From: JANQRA01 sp035550735
GTDB lineage: Bacteria > Actinomycetota > Acidimicrobiia > Spongiisociales > ZC4RG35
Assembly: GCA_035550735.1 (NCBI GenBank)
Contig: DASZOM010000042.1
Span: 1-64,000 of the forward strand
Length of the DNA: 64,000 nt
Direction of reading: 5' to 3'
The first letter of the stretch is position 1. Every line of letters begins with the position of its first letter. The position numbers and the translations under genes were made by a program. This document shows positions 61,811 through 64,000 of this stretch, piece by piece. The notes below the pieces were generated by a model, which worked only from the letters and a program-made list of their open reading frames with translations, had not been told where the DNA came from and did no database searches.

Positions 61811-62742
61811 GACGCCACCTTCTCCACGGCGCGGAGGACGGCTGACCGGGAGCGCGGGTTGGCGGCCACCTCCTCTTCGGAGGCACGGATCGGCTTGCGG
61901 GTGAGGACCCGGACCTCGGAGGTGTTGCCACAACCGCAGACCGGCAGTTCGGGGGGGCAGGTGCACCCTCGGGCCCGATCATTGAACTGCTGTTTGACGA
62001 TCCGGTCCTCCAGCGAGTGATAGCAGAGGGCGACCACCCTTCCCCCCGGCCGGACCAGGTCGATCGCCTTGTCTATCCCTGTCGCCACCGCGTCGAGCTC
62101 CCCATTCACTGCGATGCGGATGGCCTGAAAGGTGCGTCGGGCGGGATGACCCGCCCGACGCCGGGCCGCGGGCATCGCTTCTGCGATGACGGTGGACAGG
62201 GTGGCAGTGGAGTCGATGGGTCGGGCGGCGACGATGGCCTCTGCGATGCGGCGCGCCAGGGGCTCTTCGCCGTACCGGCGGATGATCCTCGTCAGATCCT
62301 CCACCGCCCAGGAGTTGACGACGTCATAGGCAGTCGTGGCGGCATCCGGCCCCATCCGCATGTCGAGCGGGCCCTCCTGGTGATACGAGAACCCACGTTC
62401 TGCGGCGTCGAGTTGATGCGACGAGACGCCGAAGTCGAAGAGGACACCGGACACTGGCTCCGTGGTGACCGTGGCGACGATCTCGTCGATGTCGGTGAAG
62501 TTGCCCTGGATCACGGTCGCGTCGAGCCCGGTGGCCGTGGCCACCGCCTCGGGGTCGCGATCCATCGCAATGATCGTCACGTCGTCTCCAAACTCATCCA
62601 GCATCCGTCTCGTGTGGCCCCCGCCCCCGAAGGTGGCGTCGACCACCACACCGGGCATCACGGGCGCCATCAGCTCGACGACCTCATCCGCCAGGACCGG
62701 CCGGTGGTACCCGGCCACTCCGTTCCCTGGGTCCTGGTCCAT
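61807..62742 (-). CDS. rsmH: 16S rRNA (cytosine1402-N4)-methyltransferase RsmH
   Basis: Methylates C1402 of 16S rRNA; 311 residues from ATG 62742, which has GGAGGG seven bases upstream (an in-frame codon at 62769 adds nine residues). Motifs are HRPVLADEVVEL, DATFGGGGHTRRML (SAM binding), FDFGVSSHQLD and SLEDRIVKQQF. A Cys-rich stretch CTCPPELPVCGCG lies near the end. Its ribosome-binding site and start sit in one arm of an 18-bp inverted repeat. Confidence 0.96.
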   Translation of the reverse strand: MDQDPGNGVAGYHRPVLADEVVELMAPVMPGVVVDATFGGGGHTRRMLDEFGDDVTIIAMDRDPEAVATATGLDATVIQGNFTDIDEIVATVTTEPVSGVLFDFGVSSHQLDAAERGFSYHQEGPLDMRMGPDAATTAYDVVNSWAVEDLTRIIRRYGEEPLARRIAEAIVAARPIDSTATLSTVIAEAMPAARRRAGHPARRTFQAIRIAVNGELDAVATGIDKAIDLVRPGGRVVALCYHSLEDRIVKQQFNDRARGCTCPPELPVCGCGNTSEVRVLTRKPIRASEEEVAANPRSRSAVLRAVEKVAS

Positions 62743-62824
62743 TGCGAGCCCTCCGGGCGCTGGTACCAACTAGAGGCGGGCGGAGTCAGGGGCCTTCCAA
62801 TTGGTTCCGGAGGGCTCGCAATGG
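62739..62824 (-). promoter_or_regulatory. 18-bp inverted repeat covering the rsmH initiation site
   Basis: Perfect inverted repeat: 62739-62756 and 62807-62824, with a 50-base centre. On the minus-strand transcript the proximal arm begins 23 bases after the mraZ stop, and the distal arm is CCGGAGGGCTCGCAATGG, containing the rsmH Shine-Dalgarno and AUG. A hairpin would hide both. Smaller palindromes (GGTACC at 62762-62767, CCAATTGG at 62797-62804) lie in the centre. A role in translational control is inference. Confidence 0.85.
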
Positions 62825-62846
62825 GCCCAAACCGCGTCTGGTTCCC

Positions 62847-63263
62847 TCAGTCCTCCTCTTCCAAGTAGCTCACGTCGCCGCTGGCGCGCTCGGTCAGGTA
62901 ACGATCCTTCTCCCACAGCTCGATGTGGTCGTAGACGCCGAGCACGGCGATCTCGGTCGCCGGCTCGAGACCGGCGAATTCGCGGAGATCGGGTTTGACC
63001 AGGAGCCGGCCCGTCTTGTCCGGGGTCTGTAGGTCGGCACCGGCGAACAGGGTCCGGGAGAAGCGGCGTCCGCTCCGATCCTGGGGGCGGCGCTCGATCA
63101 TCTGGGCGGCCTTCTTCTCGAAATCGTCTGCGGGGAAGAGGACGAGTTGACCGTCCTGTCCCTTGGTGATGACACACCCCGCTTCGAGACGACGGCGAAA
63201 ACCGGAGGGCATGACCACCCGTCCCTTCCCGTCCAGGATGTGGAAGTAGTCACCGAGGAACAC
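62847..63263 (-). CDS. mraZ: Transcriptional regulator MraZ
   Basis: Binds DNA upstream of its own gene and regulates the dcw operon; 138 residues from GTG 63263, giving the standard N-terminus VFLGDYFHILDGKGRVVMP. Two SpoVT-AbrB-like halves are visible, the second being TGRLLVKPDLREFAG. The frame runs on to 63365 but overlaps the promoter. Several GTGGG boxes lie just upstream, the expected target. Confidence 0.95.
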   Translation of the reverse strand: MFLGDYFHILDGKGRVVMPSGFRRRLEAGCVITKGQDGQLVLFPADDFEKKAAQMIERRPQDRSGRRFSRTLFAGADLQTPDKTGRLLVKPDLREFAGLEPATEIAVLGVYDHIELWEKDRYLTERASGDVSYLEEED

Positions 63264-63453
63264 TTCTGCTCGTTTCCGTCCGTCCTCACGTGTCCTTGCT
63301 CCCCTTCGATGGGGTGTCGCGCCACTATGGCCCACTTCGACCCACTTGTCAACCTTTTCTCCCACCTGGTGATCAAGGGTGACACGTCATGGCCTACCGG
63401 CGTCGATGTGAGCGCGCGACTAGAAAGGGTCCTCCCCCCGAGGAGGGGCTAGG
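63264..63453. other. Intergenic region upstream of mraZ
   Basis: These 190 bases hold the mraZ promoter and MraZ boxes (63321-63365) and a short leader. Nearer the HNH gene a CCTCC/GGAGG hairpin at 63431-63446 has no T-run and is not convincing as a terminator. No ORF is supported. Confidence 0.5.
63321..63352 (-). promoter_or_regulatory. mraZ promoter overlapping MraZ-box repeats
   Basis: The minus strand carries -35 TTGACA (63347-63352) and -10 CATAGT (63324-63329) with a 17-base spacer. Within and beside it are repeated boxes at 10-base spacing: GTGGG at 63341-63345 and 63331-63335, and GTGGC at 63321-63325. Another GTGGG lies at 63361-63365. Such tandem TGGGN boxes with 10-base period are the known MraZ operator, so MraZ should repress by covering this promoter. 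Confidence 0.8.
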
Positions 63454-63957
63454 TCAGGCCGACTCGGCCAGGAGATAGGGATGCCAGGACGGGTCCACCT
63501 GGAACCCGGTCGAGGCGTAGATCCAGGCGAACCGTCGTGGGGGCCCGGGTTGGGTGCGGAGACGAAGCCCACTCTCGGCGAGGGTGCGGGCTCCCTTGCG
63601 AACGTTGCACTGCCGGCAGCAGGCCACGACGTTCTCCCAGCTGTGGTCACCGCCCTTGGAGCGGGGCAGGATGTGGTCGAGCGACTCGGCGGGGCCACCG
63701 CAGTACTGGCAGGTATGGCCATCGCGGCCGAACACGGCGCGTCGGGTGACCGGCACCGCCCGGCGGTAGGGGACGCTCACATACTTCGTGAGCTTGACCA
63801 CAGAAGGCAGCTCGATGGCACTCGACTCCGAGGACCAGATCTCATCCCGGCCCACCACCACGATCGCCTTTTGATTGAGGACGAGCACCACCGCCCGCCT
63901 TTCGCTGACGACCGAAAGCGGCTCGTAACTCGCGTTCAGGACCAGGGCACGTGTCAT
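63454..63957 (-). CDS. HNH endonuclease family protein
   Basis: A 167-residue protein with an N-terminal beta-rich domain (VLNASYEPLSVVSERRAVVLV) and a C-terminal HNH/zinc nuclease: C83 and C86 (CQYC), DHILPRSKGG at 94-103, and the second pair C114 and C117 (CRQC) before N118. The fold is the GVE-type HNH with a structural zinc. Such genes are widespread in Actinomycetota and are not tied to a restriction system here. It lies about 190 bases upstream of mraZ in the same direction. Confidence 0.92.
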   Translation of the reverse strand: MTRALVLNASYEPLSVVSERRAVVLVLNQKAIVVVGRDEIWSSESSAIELPSVVKLTKYVSVPYRRAVPVTRRAVFGRDGHTCQYCGGPAESLDHILPRSKGGDHSWENVVACCRQCNVRKGARTLAESGLRLRTQPGPPRRFAWIYASTGFQVDPSWHPYLLAESA

Positions 63958-64000
63958 GGCCTACCGGACAGAATCGTAATCGCGGTTGCGATTGGGTCGG

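Noticed and set aside
62822..62869. Fifteen-codon plus-strand ORF with Shine-Dalgarno made by the inverted repeat
   Set aside because: Its start signal is only the mirror of the rsmH start; no promoter, no family, and it runs antisense into mraZ.
63431..63446. CCTCC/GGAGG hairpin after the HNH gene
   Set aside because: Stem of only five pairs and no T-run on the minus strand; not convincing as a terminator.
1..64000. Mobile elements, prophage, CRISPR or defence islands
   Set aside because: I saw no transposase, integrase, phage structural gene, regularly spaced repeat or toxin-antitoxin pair; gene order is that of a conserved chromosomal core.

Overview
The window is high-GC bacterial chromosome, densely packed, with many GTG and TTG starts and 4-base stop/start overlaps. 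Gene content points to Actinomycetota. The division cluster runs mraZ to divIVA with no ftsA and ends in pgeF, yggS, sepF, yggT and divIVA. Other pointers are a meso-DAP-type MurE, a pair of ArsA-like ATPases, a DnaE with an intact PHP motif, and an HTH/LAGLIDADG protein beside a tRNA. A deep-branching class such as Acidimicrobiia fits best, but this is inference. I see no prophage, insertion sequence, CRISPR array or plasmid gene. No gene-free stretch exceeds 300 bases.

Layout. (1) 1-4568, minus strand: surface-glycan genes (sugar aminotransferase, Gfo/Idh oxidoreductase, GT2, GT-C-like membrane protein, acyltransferase). (2) 4656-7276: uvrB and coaE. (3) 7294-9965, plus strand: a NarL-type two-component pair and two Flp pilin genes, ending in a strong bidirectional terminator. 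(4) 10046-17793, minus strand: the Tad/Flp pilus machine (cpaB, cpaE, cpaF, a VWA-TadB fusion, tadC, a polytopic membrane protein). The two-component pair probably controls the pili, and prepilin peptidase must lie elsewhere. (5) 18005-23565: rpsA with a structured leader, polA, a small unknown gene, an HTH/LAGLIDADG protein and tRNA-Leu(CAA). (6) 23571-31756: an OmpR-type two-component pair, ygfZ, ccdA, an MFS and a MATE transporter, nth, an EamA transporter and a small membrane protein. (7) 31766-36050: folA and thyA, then on the other strand a 72-residue protein, two ArsA-family ATPases and a HAD phosphatase. (8) 36060-46324: dnaE, a zinc-ribbon rhomboid, rluD, lspA, a DksA/TraR protein, a DUF167 protein, ileS and a stand-alone TOPRIM protein. 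(9) 46325-63263, minus strand: the dcw cluster. (10) 63454-63957: an HNH endonuclease.

The dcw cluster is the coherent centre. MraZ boxes overlap a promoter at 63321-63352. RsmH, FtsL and FtsI follow. MurE, MraY, MurD, MurG, MurC and MurB make lipid II, FtsW polymerises it, and FtsQ and FtsZ drive division. SepF and DivIVA anchor the ring and the pole. FtsZ and DivIVA each have a candidate promoter of their own. MurF is missing from its usual place.

Items most worth a second look: an 18-bp perfect inverted repeat able to hide the rsmH ribosome-binding site and start codon; the murF gap; an IleRS with altered HIGH and KMSKS motifs; an FtsI with eight paired extracytoplasmic cysteines; the VWA-TadB fusion; and the ArsA pair in which only one partner keeps the signature lysine.
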